DNA from: Nocardioides zeae
GTDB lineage: Bacteria; Actinomycetota; Actinomycetes; Propionibacteriales; Nocardioidaceae
Length of the DNA stretch: 64,000 bases
Assembly: GCF_010686755.1 (NCBI RefSeq)
Contig: NZ_JAAGXA010000003.1
Span: forward strand, 1-64,000
Direction of reading: 5' to 3'
The position numbers were made by a program, and so were the translations under genes. This document shows positions 24,254 through 33,759 of the stretch, one piece after another. The notes under the pieces were generated by a model that was given only the letters and a program-made list of their open reading frames with translations, made no database searches and had not been told where the DNA came from. The stretch's first letter is position 1; each line of letters begins with the position of its first letter.

Positions 24254-24293
24254 AACGGCCCCCGAGCCGCTTTTCCGCAGTTCAGGGGCCGTT
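24254..24293 (-). terminator. intrinsic terminator of tRNA-Tyr supplied by the island
   Basis: Arms AACGGCCCC and GGGGCCGTT. On the minus strand the hairpin is followed by TTTTGTTGTT, a good U-rich tail. The host version of this terminator remains at 18364-18398, so the island brought its own functional equivalent. Confidence 0.75.
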
Positions 24294-24299
24294 CTTGTA

Positions 24300-24352
24300 G
24301 CGTGTGGCGGGTGAAGGATTCGAACCTTCGAAGGCTACGCCGACGGATTTAC
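24300..24352. repeat. right attachment-site copy (53-bp direct repeat)
   Basis: Exact copy of 18402-18454. It forms the 3' half of the intact tRNA-Tyr and ends at the anticodon, so recombination restored a functional tRNA. Confidence 0.92.
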
Positions 24353-24386
24353 AGTCCGCTCCCATTGGCCGCTCGGGCAACCCGCC
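24305..24386 (-). tRNA. tRNA-Tyr (anticodon GTA)
   Basis: 82 nt without CCA. Acceptor arms GGCGGGT / ACCCGCC, a D-arm region GCCCGAGCGGCC, anticodon loop ACTGTAAATCC with GTA at 24352-24350, a long variable arm as expected for bacterial tRNA-Tyr, and T-arm GAAGGTTCGAATCCTTC. The CCA end is not encoded. It is the integration site of the island to its left. Confidence 0.96.
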
Positions 24387-24497
24387 ATGTCGACGCCCGA
24401 CTTGGCCGGGTGACAACAGCACGAAACAATAGCGCACGCGGTCGCGACCGAGGAAACCGCCGCGACCACCCGCCGTACCCGATCTGCAGGAGCACCC

Positions 24498-24989
24498 ATG
24501 GCCGACTCGTCGTTCGACATCGTGAGCAAGTTCGACCGCCAGGAGGTGGACAACGCCCTGGGGCAGACCGCGAAGGAGATCGCGACGCGGTACGACTTCA
24601 AGGGCACCGGCGCCACCATCGAGTGGAAGGGCGAGGAGGCCATCGAGATCACCGCGTCGGCCGACGACCGCGCCACCGCGGTGCTCGACGTCTTCCAGGG
24701 CAAGTTGATCAAGCGGGGCGTCTCGCTCAAGGTGCTCGACGCCTCCGAGCCGCGCCCGTCGGGCCAGACGTCGAAGATCGGCATCGCCCTCAAGGAGGGC
24801 ATCTCGACCGAGGACGCCAAGAAGATCTCGAAGCTCATCCGCGACGAGGGCCCCAAGGGCGTGAAGGCGCAGATCCAGGGCGACGAGCTGCGCGTCTCGT
24901 CGAAGAAGCGCGACGACCTCCAGGCCGTGCAGGCGCTGGTGAAGGAGCAGGACTACGACTTCGCGGTGCAGTTCACGAACTACCGTTGA
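24498..24989 (+). CDS. yajQ: YajQ family nucleotide-binding protein
   Basis: 163 aa, full length for the DUF520 family. Starts [20 protein letters not shown] and continues with [14 protein letters not shown], typical of YajQ; ends with [12 protein letters not shown], the family C-terminus. The fold is two RNP-like domains; some members bind cyclic di-GMP or nucleic acid. ATG at 24498 has AGGAG at the right distance. Host gene flanking tRNA-Tyr; a strong terminator follows. Confidence 0.95.
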   Translation: MADSSFDIVSKFDRQEVDNALGQTAKEIATRYDFKGTGATIEWKGEEAIEITASADDRATAVLDVFQGKLIKRGVSLKVLDASEPRPSGQTSKIGIALKEGISTEDAKKISKLIRDEGPKGVKAQIQGDELRVSSKKRDDLQAVQALVKEQDYDFAVQFTNYR

Positions 24990-25012
24990 GCCCCGAGCGC
25001 GACGCGCACGAC

Positions 25013-25043
25013 GGCCCCCGATCCCTCGCAGGGATCGGGGGCC
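25013..25043. terminator. bidirectional terminator after yajQ
   Basis: Perfect 14-bp arms GGCCCCCGATCCCT / AGGGATCGGGGGCC with a 3-base loop, between convergent stops at 24989 and 25065. Confidence 0.8.
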
Positions 25044-25064
25044 GCGGCGTCGGTGGCCGTGCGG

Positions 25065-25733
<669 letters not shown>

Positions 25734-25958
25734 CCCCTGAACTTAGAATTCACTGGCTACAACGGTCCGCCAATTGTGCTCATCTTGCAGATTCATACGG
25801 TCGCCATTGCAGTAGATCGAGCTGTCCTTTCGTGACGCATGGATCCGGTGCCGACGGGGTACCGACCTCTAGGCCCCCGGGCGGCCACTAGCGACACCTG
25901 CGCGAACACCCCTGTCCACACCGGCGCACGGCACCGGCGCACCGCCGAGGAGACCTCC

Positions 25959-27323
25959 ATGCCCGACACCGCCGGCCCGCTCCTCGACGGGCGCTACGCC
26001 CTCCACGAGGTCGTCGGCCGCGGCGGCATGGCGGAGGTGCACCGCGCCACCGACACGACGACCGGCGGACAGGTCGCCGTCAAGCTGCTCCACGAGGCCG
26101 GTCTCGACGACGCGGACCGCGCGCGGTTCATGGACGAGGCGCGGATCATGACCGGGCTCGACCACCCGAACCTCGTGACGGTGCTCGGCTCCGGCGTCGC
26201 CGACGGGCGCCCCTACCTGGTCATGGAGCTCGTCGACGCCCACACCCTGCGCACCGAGAGCCGGGCGGGGGCCCTCCCACCCGCCCGTGTCGCCGGGCTG
26301 GGCGCCCAGGTGGCTGCGGCGCTCGCCCACGTGCACGCCGCCGGGATCGTCCACCGCGACGTGAAGCCGGGCAACATCCTCGTCCGCGCCGACGGTCGCG
26401 TCTGGCTGACCGACTTCGGGATCGCCCGGCTCATCGGCGAGACCGCCCACCACACCCGCACCGGCACCACCGTGGGCTCGCCGGCCTACCTCGCCCCCGA
26501 GCAGGTGCGCGGTGAGCGCGACCTGACCGGCGCCGTCGACGTCTACGCCCTGGGCCTGGGGCTCATCGAGTCCCTGACCGGCCAGGCCTGCTACCCCGGC
26601 CCCGCCACCGAGGCCGCCCTCGCCCGCCTCACCCGGGCACCCGAGCTGCCCGCCGGCCTCGAGCTCGCGTGGGTGGAGCTGCTGCGGGCGATGACCGCCG
26701 GCCGCCCGACCGACCGACCCGCCGCCGCCGAGGTCGCCGAGCGTCTCCGCAGCCTCGCCGCCCGGGAGGCCGCCCGGTCGCTCGGCCCGCTGGCCGGACC
26801 GGTGGTCGTCGCCGAGGCGACCCAGGCGTGGGCTGCTCCCGCGCGGACGGAGGAGCCGGGCAGCGCGGCTGCGCGGCGTACGGCGTCACCCCGGCGCGTG
26901 CGGACCGCCGCCGGCCTGCTCGTCGCGGCCGCGGCGACCGTGGTCGCGCTCGTCGTCACCCTCGACGACTCCGACGCCGATCCCGCACCCGCGCCGACTC
27001 CCACGGCGCCCCAGGACGAGGTCGCCGACGAGACCCCGGAGAGCCCCACGCCCGAGGCCACCGCGGAGCAGGTGACGACGACCGCCCCGTCGCCGACCTC
27101 CGAGCCCGTAGCGACGCCCCCCGCGGCGCCGGCGACCTCGGCGCCCACCGTGGCGCAGACGCCCGCGCCGACCCCCGGGAGCAACGGCGCGGCCAACAGC
27201 GGCAACCCCAACGCGGGGCCCGGCAACAACAGCGGGAACGGGAACGGCGGCAGCAACGGCCGCGGCAGCGGCGGGAACGGCGGCGGGAACGGCGGCGGGA
27301 ACGGCCGGGGCGGCGGACGCTGA
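25959..27323 (+). CDS. Ser/Thr protein kinase with single TM helix and Asn/Gly-rich extracellular tail
   Basis: 454 aa. Complete Hanks-type kinase domain at residues about 11-268: GRGGMAEVHRA P-loop, Lys42 in VAVKLL, HRDVKPGN (catalytic Asp134), DFGIAR (152-157) and GSPAYLAPEQ. TM helix about 316-335. The outside part is Thr/Pro-rich, then a low-complexity NGGGNGGGNG-type end with no PASTA domain. ATG at 25959 has GAGGAG upstream; the longer frame is not homologous. The substrate is unknown; an M23 peptidase gene follows 59 bp downstream, hinting at a cell-wall role. Confidence 0.93.
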   Translation: MPDTAGPLLDGRYALHEVVGRGGMAEVHRATDTTTGGQVAVKLLHEAGLDDADRARFMDEARIMTGLDHPNLVTVLGSGVADGRPYLVMELVDAHTLRTESRAGALPPARVAGLGAQVAAALAHVHAAGIVHRDVKPGNILVRADGRVWLTDFGIARLIGETAHHTRTGTTVGSPAYLAPEQVRGERDLTGAVDVYALGLGLIESLTGQACYPGPATEAALARLTRAPELPAGLELAWVELLRAMTAGRPTDRPAAAEVAERLRSLAAREAARSLGPLAGPVVVAEATQAWAAPARTEEPGSAAARRTASPRRVRTAAGLLVAAAATVVALVVTLDDSDADPAPAPTPTAPQDEVADETPESPTPEATAEQVTTTAPSPTSEPVATPPAAPATSAPTVAQTPAPTPGSNGAANSGNPNAGPGNNSGNGNGGSNGRGSGGNGGGNGGGNGRGGGR

Positions 27324-27382
27324 CGCCGGTTGGTGCGCCCTGCTTGGCTGGCGGGACGTACGTCGAGGGAGGGGGCCCGACG

Positions 27383-28279
27383 GTGGTGCGAGGGATCGCG
27401 GGGGCGAGGGTCGTGTGGGCGCGGCTGCTGGCCGTCCTGTTCGTGCTGATGGTGGTGGACGTGCTGAGCGCGGTGCTGGACGTCGTGCCCGGGGACGGCG
27501 TGCTGCCCGGCGGGTTCGCCACGGTGGCCGCCGTCATCGTGGCGATCGTGGCGCTCTCGTTCCTCATGAACGTCGCGCCCACCGCCGCACCCCGCCCGCC
27601 GGTGGAGCTGGCGCCCCCGGTCCGCGGCGCGTGGACGGCCGTGAACAGTCCCGGCCAGCGGGTCCCGAGCCACGGCACCCGCACCCGCGGGCAGCTGTGC
27701 GCGGTCGACCTCTGCGGGCGCTCGACGCCGGACACCCCGCCCCTCGTCCGGTTCGGGCTGCGCGGCACGCGGCCCGAGCGGTACCCCGGGTTCGACGCCC
27801 CGGTGCTCGCCATGGCGGCGGGCGTCGTCGTCGCCGCCACCGACCGCCAGCGCGACCACCGCGCCCGCGACACCTGGCAGGGCCTCCTCTTCATGCTCAC
27901 CCTCGAGGGGGTGCTGCGCGAGGTCGTCGGCACCCGGGGGGTGCTCGGCAACCACGTGCTCGTGCAGCACGACGACGGCACGGTCGCGGCGTACGCGCAC
28001 CTGCGGCAGGGGTCGGCGACGGTGCGGGTCGGCGAGCGCGTCGCAATCGGGACCGAGCTCGGCCGGGTCGGCAACACCGGCAACACCTCGATGCCCCACC
28101 TGCACGTCCACCTCATGGACCGCGCGCACGTCGACGCCGCCGCGGGCTTGCCGCTCGCGTGGCCCGCCGTCACCTGCACCGGGGAGATCGACGCGCCGTT
28201 CGCGAGCTACGCGAAGGAACCGCACGCGAGCGCCCTGCCCGGCATGCCCCGCAACGGCGAGGTGTTCACCGCCGCGTGA
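27383..28279 (+). CDS. M23 family (LytM-like) metallopeptidase, membrane-anchored
   Basis: 298 aa. Two N-terminal hydrophobic segments (about 11-34 and 44-62) anchor an outside domain of the M23 type: SHGTRTRGQLCAVDL (His97, Asp109) and MPHLHVHLMD (His239, His241) supply zinc ligands, with NHVLVQHDDGTVAAYAHL between, as in lysostaphin-like endopeptidases. GTG at 27383 follows GGAGGGGG at a proper distance. Probably cuts peptidoglycan cross-bridges. Its 3' end overlaps the convergent transporter by 14 bp. Confidence 0.87.
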   Translation: MVRGIAGARVVWARLLAVLFVLMVVDVLSAVLDVVPGDGVLPGGFATVAAVIVAIVALSFLMNVAPTAAPRPPVELAPPVRGAWTAVNSPGQRVPSHGTRTRGQLCAVDLCGRSTPDTPPLVRFGLRGTRPERYPGFDAPVLAMAAGVVVAATDRQRDHRARDTWQGLLFMLTLEGVLREVVGTRGVLGNHVLVQHDDGTVAAYAHLRQGSATVRVGERVAIGTELGRVGNTGNTSMPHLHVHLMDRAHVDAAAGLPLAWPAVTCTGEIDAPFASYAKEPHASALPGMPRNGEVFTAA

Positions 28280-29234
28280 GCGGCACCAGCCGCGGCACGA
28301 GCCGCACGTAGGCCACCATCCCCACGAGCTCCACCAGCATCTGCGTGACGACGACGAGCGCCGCGACGGCGTAGGCCTCCGGCAGCGCCAGGGCCAGCGG
28401 CAGCACGACGAGCGAGTTCCGCGTCGCGCCGCTGAACACCAGCGCCCGCGCGGCGGGGGCGTCGAGCCCGGCCACCCGGGCCACGACGGCGCCGAGCGGT
28501 GCCATGACGACGAGGAACGCGACGTACACGGGAACCACGGCGAGGAGCGTCGCCAGGCGCCCGCCCGCGATGCCGGCGACCTGGGAGGCCACCACGACCG
28601 CGAGCGTCGCCGCCATCAGCGGGACCATGGCAGCCGCGGCGACCTCCATGACCATCCGACCCGCGCGCCCCCGGCGCGCCGCGAGCTGCACCAGCACGGC
28701 CGCGACGAGCGGCAGCACGACGAGCACCAGCAGCGCGTGCAGGAACGGCCCGGCCGCCACCACGTCGGCGACGTCGGGGCCGACGAACAGCCAGAGGTAC
28801 GCCGGCAGCAGCGCCGCCTGCGCCAGCATCAGCAGCGGCGCGGCGGCCAGCAGACGTTCGGCGGCCGCGCCGGCGAGGCCCGCGAACACGATGACGTAGT
28901 CGATGCACGGCGCCAGCAGCACGAGCAGCACGCCCACCAGCACGGCCCGGTCGGCGGCGACGAACCGGCTGAGCACGCCCACCACCACCGGCACCAGCAC
29001 GAAGTTGAGCAGCAGCAGGGCGAGCAGGAAGCGGCCGTCGCGGAGGGCCGGCCCGAGGGTCCCGAACGGTACGCCGAGGAACGTCGCGAACAGCAGCAGA
29101 CCCAGCACGGGCTCGATCGCGACGTCGAGCACCGCAGCGCCGGGGAGCAGCAGCCCGCCGAGGCCCGCCACCACGATCGCGAGGAGGTAGATCGCGACCT
29201 GGTGGCGCTCCAGGCCCGCCACGACACCCCTCAC
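28266..29234 (-). CDS. BASS/arsenite-efflux-like transporter
   Basis: 322 aa, about ten hydrophobic helices of the bile-acid/ACR3/auxin-carrier superfamily. APCIDYVIVFAGLAG and SGATRNSLVVLPLALALP match positions where arsenite permease-like members carry conserved sequence; databases often name such proteins arsenic resistance protein. No arsR or arsC is adjacent, so arsenite export is only a possibility. A GTG start is used. Divergent from the DsbA-like gene. Confidence 0.8.
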   Translation of the reverse strand: MRGVVAGLERHQVAIYLLAIVVAGLGGLLLPGAAVLDVAIEPVLGLLLFATFLGVPFGTLGPALRDGRFLLALLLLNFVLVPVVVGVLSRFVAADRAVLVGVLLVLLAPCIDYVIVFAGLAGAAAERLLAAAPLLMLAQAALLPAYLWLFVGPDVADVVAAGPFLHALLVLVVLPLVAAVLVQLAARRGRAGRMVMEVAAAAMVPLMAATLAVVVASQVAGIAGGRLATLLAVVPVYVAFLVVMAPLGAVVARVAGLDAPAARALVFSGATRNSLVVLPLALALPEAYAVAALVVVTQMLVELVGMVAYVRLVPRLVPLTRR

Positions 29235-29269
29235 GGGTCGGACGGTAGCCCGCCCCGCAGACTGGAGGC

Positions 29270-29929
29270 ATGACCGCCCCGACCCGCATCGCCCTCGTCG
29301 TCGGAGCCGTCCTCGTGCTCCTCGTGGGGGCGCTCGTGCTCGCGACGACGCTGCAGGACCGCACGACGCCCACCGAGCAGGTCGACACCTCCCGCCCCTC
29401 GGCCCTGGTGCGCGAGGACAGCCACGTGCTCGGGGAGGAGGGCTCGAGCGGGGTGACGTTCGTGGAGTTCCTCGACTTCGAGTGCGAGGCCTGCCGCGCG
29501 GCGTACCCCGTCGTCGAGCAGCTCCGCGAGGACCACGCCGGCGAGGTCACCTTCGTGCTGCGCTACTTCCCCCTGTCCGGCCACGCCAACGCCGAGCCCG
29601 CCGCGCTCGCAGCCGAGGCCGCGGCCCGGCAGGGCCAGCTCGAAGCGATGGTCGACCGCCTCTACGAGACGCAGCCCGCGTGGGGCGAGCAGGACGACCC
29701 GAAGGACGAGCTGTTCCGGTCCTACGCGGCGGACCTGGGGCTCGACATGGCGCAGTACGACGCGGACGTCGCCTCCGCGGACGTGGCCGCACGGGTGCAG
29801 CGCGACGTCGACGACGGGCTCAGCCTCGACGTGCAGGGCACGCCGACGTTCTACGTCGACGGGCGGCTGGTGCAGCCGGAGACCGTGGGCGACCTGTACG
29901 ACGCGGTCGAGGACGCGCTGGCGCGCTGA
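29270..29929 (+). CDS. DsbA-like thioredoxin-fold protein, membrane-anchored
   Basis: 219 aa. N-terminal anchor (about 7-27), then a thioredoxin fold: FLDFECEACRAAYPVVEQL with active-site Cys72-x-x-Cys75, and GTPTFYVDGRLVQP with the cis-proline at the usual place. Expected to oxidise or isomerise disulfides in exported proteins. It stands alone, flanked by a divergent transporter and a convergent small membrane protein. Confidence 0.9.
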   Translation: MTAPTRIALVVGAVLVLLVGALVLATTLQDRTTPTEQVDTSRPSALVREDSHVLGEEGSSGVTFVEFLDFECEACRAAYPVVEQLREDHAGEVTFVLRYFPLSGHANAEPAALAAEAAARQGQLEAMVDRLYETQPAWGEQDDPKDELFRSYAADLGLDMAQYDADVASADVAARVQRDVDDGLSLDVQGTPTFYVDGRLVQPETVGDLYDAVEDALAR

Positions 29930-29940
29930 GCGCGCCGGGA

Positions 29941-30081
29941 TCAGCGCCGGGCGAGGTCGAGGGTCGCGGACAGGATCGCCGCGACGAACGCCACCAGCGC
30001 GAAGAGGGCGAACGCCCCGGCGAGGCCGACCCCGACGAGGGTCTTCCGGAACGGGGCCGTGCCGGCTGCCACGTAGCGCAT
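29941..30081 (-). CDS. small membrane protein, unknown
   Basis: 46 aa from ATG 30081, chosen because AGAGGAG lies about nine bases upstream; a longer frame starts at 30132 but overlaps the palindrome at 30104-30117. One hydrophobic helix (VGLAGAFALFALVAFVAAIL) follows a short basic N-terminus. No family recognised. Confidence 0.6.
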   Translation of the reverse strand: MRYVAAGTAPFRKTLVGVGLAGAFALFALVAFVAAILSATLDLARR

Positions 30082-30103
30082 CTCGCCGTACTCCTCTGCC
30101 GTG

Positions 30104-30117
30104 TTTGATCGATCAAA
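30104..30117. promoter_or_regulatory. perfect 14-bp palindrome TTTGATCGATCAAA
   Basis: It lies about 23 bp upstream of the small membrane protein start and 130 bp before the DUF202 gene in reverse orientation. A perfect, A/T-flanked palindrome with a central CG in this GC-rich genome is operator-like (LacI/GntR-style sites have this form). No regulator is nearby. Confidence 0.5.
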
Positions 30118-30246
30118 AGAAGTCTCCCACACGAACCCAGCCGATCGGGCACGAACGCAGGTGCCCGCCGTTTCTGCACCGGGCGTAGTTGACTAGTCGG
30201 TCCGCCCCGGATGCCGGCGCGCGCGGCCGCGACCTAGCGTGGGGCC

Positions 30247-30606
30247 ATGTCCACGTCGCGCTCCCGCTGGCCCGGGTGGGTCTACGGGGTCGGCGACGAG
30301 CCGGACCCCCGGTTCAGCCTCGCCAACGAGCGCACGTTCCTCGCGTGGATCCGCACGTCGCTGGCCTTCGTCGCGGGCGGCGTCGCCGTGGACGCGGTCG
30401 ACCTGGGTCTCGACGACGGGGTGCGTACGCCGCTGGCGGTGCTCCTCGTGGTGCTCGGGGTCGTCTGCGCCGTCGCGTCGTGGGGGCGCTGGGCACGCAC
30501 CGAGCGCGCGCTGCGCCTGAGCGCACCGCTGCCGGGCTCGCCGCTGGGGGTGCTCGTCGCACTCGGCCTCGTGGCCGCGAGCGTGGTCGTGCTGGCGTCG
30601 CTGTGA
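30247..30606 (+). CDS. DUF202 (YidH-type) inner-membrane protein
   Basis: 119 aa. FSLANERTFLAWIRTSLAFVAGGVAV is the DUF202 signature, followed by two more hydrophobic helices. Function of the family is unknown. ATG at 30247; a second DUF202 gene starts 7 bp after the stop, so the two form an operon and possibly a heteromer. Confidence 0.88.
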   Translation: MSTSRSRWPGWVYGVGDEPDPRFSLANERTFLAWIRTSLAFVAGGVAVDAVDLGLDDGVRTPLAVLLVVLGVVCAVASWGRWARTERALRLSAPLPGSPLGVLVALGLVAASVVVLASL

Positions 30607-30613
30607 GCCCCCG

Positions 30614-30907
30614 GTGAGCTACACGGCCGACAGCGCGGCACCGGAGCGGACCTCGCTGGCCTGGCAGCGCACCGCGCTGTCGTTGGCGGTCGCCGCCGTC
30701 GTGATCGGCCGGCTCGCCGTGGGCTCCCTCGGTCCCGTCGCGGTCGTCGGTGCCGCGTTGGCGGCGCTCTTCGCCGCGACCGTGCTCCTCGCCCGGCGGG
30801 TGCTCGATCGTCCGGTGGAGCGCCGGGGCGGCGCCGTACCCCTGCTCCTCGCCCTCGCCGTCCTCACCCTCGGCGCCGTGGAGGTCGTGGCGGCGGTGGT
30901 GGGCTGA
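30614..30907 (+). CDS. DUF202 membrane protein, second copy
   Basis: 97 aa. ERTSLAWQRTALSLAVAAVV is the shorter DUF202 variant (YidG-like), with three helices. GTG start directly after the upstream DUF202 gene. Paired DUF202 genes are common. Confidence 0.85.
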   Translation: MSYTADSAAPERTSLAWQRTALSLAVAAVVIGRLAVGSLGPVAVVGAALAALFAATVLLARRVLDRPVERRGGAVPLLLALAVLTLGAVEVVAAVVG

Positions 30908-30909
30908 GC

Positions 30910-31019
30910 GCGTCGAGTTGTACCCGGCCCCGCGGCGGGCCCGGGCTACGGGGCCAAAACTCGCCGCCTGGGGCCCCCCCCCGGCGGGCGGCCCGCGGCC
31001 CCCCCCAACAACTCGACGC
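30910..31019. repeat. 110-bp element bounded by 12-bp inverted repeats
   Basis: GCGTCGAGTTGT at 30910-30921 and ACAACTCGACGC at 31008-31019 frame a very GC-rich centre with C8 runs. It sits between convergent genes (stops at 30907 and 31026), so it can act as a terminator, but the 86-nt loop is unusually large. It may be a dispersed palindromic element. Confidence 0.6.
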
Positions 31020-31025
31020 AACGGG

Positions 31026-32072
31026 TCAGGCGACGGGGACCTCGCTCGGCTCGGTCGGGTCGGCGGCACCGAGGGTGCCGACGGGTACGGCGCGGGGCAC
31101 GGGCACCACGCGGGCCCCGTCCTCCGGCTCCAGCCACACCGTCGAGCCCACCTCGAGGCCGAGCGACCGCGCAAAGGTGCGCGTGAGCGTCACGACGACC
31201 TCGTCCGCCTCCGGCGCGGCCTCCGGCCGGACCGCGACGCGCACCTCGAAGCCCACCCGGGTGATCCGGACGACCTCGCCCCGCACCGCGCCCGCGCCGG
31301 CCGCGGCCGGGAGGGTGTGGACGACGACGTCGTGGGGGCGGATGAGGTGACCGTCGAGCACGGTGACCTCGCCCAGGAAGCCCATGACGAAGTCGTTGGC
31401 GGGGGCGTCGTAGAGGTCGTCGGGGCTGCCGACCTGCTCGATCCGACCGCCGTTGATGACGACGATCTCGTCGGCGACCTCGAGGGCCTCCTCCTGGTCG
31501 TGCGTCACGAACACGGTCGTCACGTGCACCTCGTCGTGCAGCCGGCGCAGCCAGTCGCGCAGCTCCTTGCGGACCTTCGCGTCGAGCGCGCCGAAGGGCT
31601 CGTCGAGCAGGAGCACCGACGGCTCGACCGCGAGCGCCCGGGCGAGCGCCATGCGCTGGCGCTGGCCGCCCGAGAGCTGCGAGGGCAACCGGTCGGCGAA
31701 CTGCTCGAGGTGGACGAGCTCGAGCAGCTCGTGCACCTTCGCCTTGACCTCGGCCTTGGGCCGCTTGCGGATCTCGAGGCCGAAGGCGACGTTCTTCGCC
31801 ACCGTCATGTGCTTGAAGGCCGCGTAGTGCTGGAACACGAAGCCGACGTTGCGCCGCTGCGGGGGCAGCGCCGTCGCGTCCGTGCCCTCGATCTCGACGG
31901 TGCCGCCGTCGGCGACCTCGAGCCCGGCGATGATCCGCAGCAGCGTGGACTTGCCGCCGCCGGAGGGCCCCAGGAGCGCCGTCAGCTGACCCGTCGGGAT
32001 CGACACGCTCACGTCGTCGAGGGCGACGAAGTCGCCGTACTTCTTGGTGACGCCACGCACCTCGATGCTCAT
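31026..32072 (-). CDS. cysA: sulfate/thiosulfate ABC transporter ATP-binding protein
   Basis: 348 aa. Walker [10 protein letters not shown], signature [15 protein letters not shown], Walker B VLLLDEP and H-loop [10 protein letters not shown], followed by a C-terminal TOBE-like region. Energises sulfate import with the two permeases encoded immediately upstream; its ATG overlaps the cysW stop by 4 bp. Best fit is CysA because of the gene set; CysA-like enzymes also serve thiosulfate. Confidence 0.92.
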   Translation of the reverse strand: MSIEVRGVTKKYGDFVALDDVSVSIPTGQLTALLGPSGGGKSTLLRIIAGLEVADGGTVEIEGTDATALPPQRRNVGFVFQHYAAFKHMTVAKNVAFGLEIRKRPKAEVKAKVHELLELVHLEQFADRLPSQLSGGQRQRMALARALAVEPSVLLLDEPFGALDAKVRKELRDWLRRLHDEVHVTTVFVTHDQEEALEVADEIVVINGGRIEQVGSPDDLYDAPANDFVMGFLGEVTVLDGHLIRPHDVVVHTLPAAAGAGAVRGEVVRITRVGFEVRVAVRPEAAPEADEVVVTLTRTFARSLGLEVGSTVWLEPEDGARVVPVPRAVPVGTLGAADPTEPSEVPVA

Positions 32073-32917
32073 GCGCGCTCCTCCTTCGGACGCAGGTAGG
32101 TGACCACCACGAGCGCGATGATCGAGATCAGGACGAGCACGAGGGCGGCGGCGTACGCCGCGGGCTCGTCGAACGCCTGGTAGTGGTTGTGGACGAACAG
32201 GGTCGCCGTCTCGCCGCGGAACTCCGCGCCCGAGCTGACGATCTTCACCGCCCCGAACTCGCCGAGGGAGCGGGCAGAGGTGAGGACGACGCCGTACACG
32301 ACCGCCCACTTGATCGACGGCAGCGTGATGCGCCGGAAGACCTGGCGACCGTTCGCTCCGAGCGACCGCGCGGCCTGCTCGGCGTCGGTGCCGATCTCCT
32401 CCAGCACCGGCACCACCTCCCGCACCACGAGCGGGAGGCTCACGAACGCCGTGGCGAGGATGAGGCCCGGTGTCGAGAAGATGACCTGGATGCCGATGGT
32501 CTCCAGGGTGCCGCCGAACCAGCCCTGCGTGGAGCTGTAGGCCAGGACGAGCGCGAGACCGACGACGACGGGCGACACGCTGAGCGGCAGGTCGACGAGC
32601 ACGGAGAGCACCCGCCGGCCGACGAACCGGTAGCGCACCAGCAGCAGCGAGATGCCGACGCCGAAGACCGTGTTGGCGATGACCGCCCAGATGGCCACCG
32701 TGATCGTCAGGTTGAAGGCGTAGACCGTCGCCGGGTCGGTGAGCCGCTCGAGGAACGGACCCACGCCGCCCTCGTGGGTGCCCGTCGCCCGGAACGCCCG
32801 GTCCGCGACCAGCGAGACCGGCCACGCGACGAGCAGGAACAGGTAGAGCACGACGAGCACCCGGAGCACGTAGGTGACCGGGCCGCGCCGGGAGCGGATG
32901 AGCCGGGAGTCAGCCAC
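32069..32917 (-). CDS. cysW: sulfate ABC transporter permease
   Basis: 282 aa, six predicted helices; [21 protein letters not shown] is the EAA loop that contacts the ATPase. [13 protein letters not shown] near the end is typical of CysW. GTG start overlaps the cysT stop by 8 bp. Third gene of the four-gene operon. Confidence 0.9.
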   Translation of the reverse strand: MADSRLIRSRRGPVTYVLRVLVVLYLFLLVAWPVSLVADRAFRATGTHEGGVGPFLERLTDPATVYAFNLTITVAIWAVIANTVFGVGISLLLVRYRFVGRRVLSVLVDLPLSVSPVVVGLALVLAYSSTQGWFGGTLETIGIQVIFSTPGLILATAFVSLPLVVREVVPVLEEIGTDAEQAARSLGANGRQVFRRITLPSIKWAVVYGVVLTSARSLGEFGAVKIVSSGAEFRGETATLFVHNHYQAFDEPAAYAAALVLVLISIIALVVVTYLRPKEERA

Positions 32918-33752
32918 GGACCGCCACCCTCCGCGAGACGACGTCGAGCGCGACGATCACCAACGCCGAGACGAGCAGCAGGATGAAGGCCACGACCGCC
33001 GCCTTCTCGTAGTAGTCGCCCTCGATGTACTTGAGGATCCGCAACGAGGCCACCTCGGTCTCCCCCGCCTTGTTGCCGGCGATGAGCACGAGCGAGCCGA
33101 ACTCGGAGATCGCGCGGGCGAACGCGAGCGACGTGCCGGCCGTGATGGCGGGCACCAGGCTCGGCAGGATGATGCGGCGCAGGATCGTGGCCTGGTTGGC
33201 CCCCAGCGACGCCGCCGCCTCCTCGACCTCCGCGTCGAGCTCGGCGAGCACCGGCTGCACCGTGCGCACGACGAACGGCAGCGTGACGAAGAGCAGGGCG
33301 AGGAAGATGCCCGTGCGGGTGCCGACCACGTTGACGCCGATCGGGCTGCGCGGGCCGTAGAGGCTCAGCAGCACGAGGCCGGCCACGATCGTCGGCAGCG
33401 CGAAGGGCACGTCGATGACGACCTCGAGCAGGCGCTTGCCCCGGAAGTCGTCGCGCACCAGCACCCACGCGATGACCGTGCCGACGACCGCGTTGACGAG
33501 CGCGACTCCGAGGGCCTCGCCCACGGTCAGCAGGAGCGCCGAGCGCGTGTCGGGCTCGGAGACGACGGACACGAACGTGCTCCAGCCCCCCTCCGTCGCG
33601 GTGACCACGACGGCGGCGAGGGGCAGGAGCACCAGGACGCTGAACCACAGCATCAACAGGCCGAGGCCCAGCCCCGAGCCCGGACCGAGCCGGTCGGAGG
33701 CACGCAGCTGGCGCGGCGGTCGTGCTCGCCGAGCCGTGGAGGTCGCGCTCAC
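32910..33752 (-). CDS. cysT: sulfate ABC transporter permease
   Basis: 280 aa, six helices; EEAAASLGANQATILRRIILP is the EAA loop, and FARAISEFGSLVLIAGN is characteristic of CysT/CysU. GTG start 7 bp after the binding-protein gene stop. Pairs with CysW to form the channel. Confidence 0.9.
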   Translation of the reverse strand: MSATSTARRARPPRQLRASDRLGPGSGLGLGLLMLWFSVLVLLPLAAVVVTATEGGWSTFVSVVSEPDTRSALLLTVGEALGVALVNAVVGTVIAWVLVRDDFRGKRLLEVVIDVPFALPTIVAGLVLLSLYGPRSPIGVNVVGTRTGIFLALLFVTLPFVVRTVQPVLAELDAEVEEAAASLGANQATILRRIILPSLVPAITAGTSLAFARAISEFGSLVLIAGNKAGETEVASLRILKYIEGDYYEKAAVVAFILLLVSALVIVALDVVSRRVAVRG

Positions 33753-33759
33753 GCGTGCG

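Larger units (their letters stand above)
18455..24352. mobile_element. genomic island integrated in tRNA-Tyr (5898 bp, integrase not visible)
   Basis: Bounded by a 53-bp direct repeat of the tRNA-Tyr 3' half; the right copy completes an intact tRNA. Contents: membrane-anchored protein, DUF6119-family protein, an IS3-family element and an Mrr-like nuclease. Gene density and GC content are lower than in flanking DNA, with A/T-ending codons common, supporting transfer. No tyrosine integrase, excisionase, relaxase or phage structural gene is seen, so it is a small cargo island or the remnant of a larger one. Related 14-15 bp motifs near both ends look like arm-type integrase sites. Confidence 0.88.
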
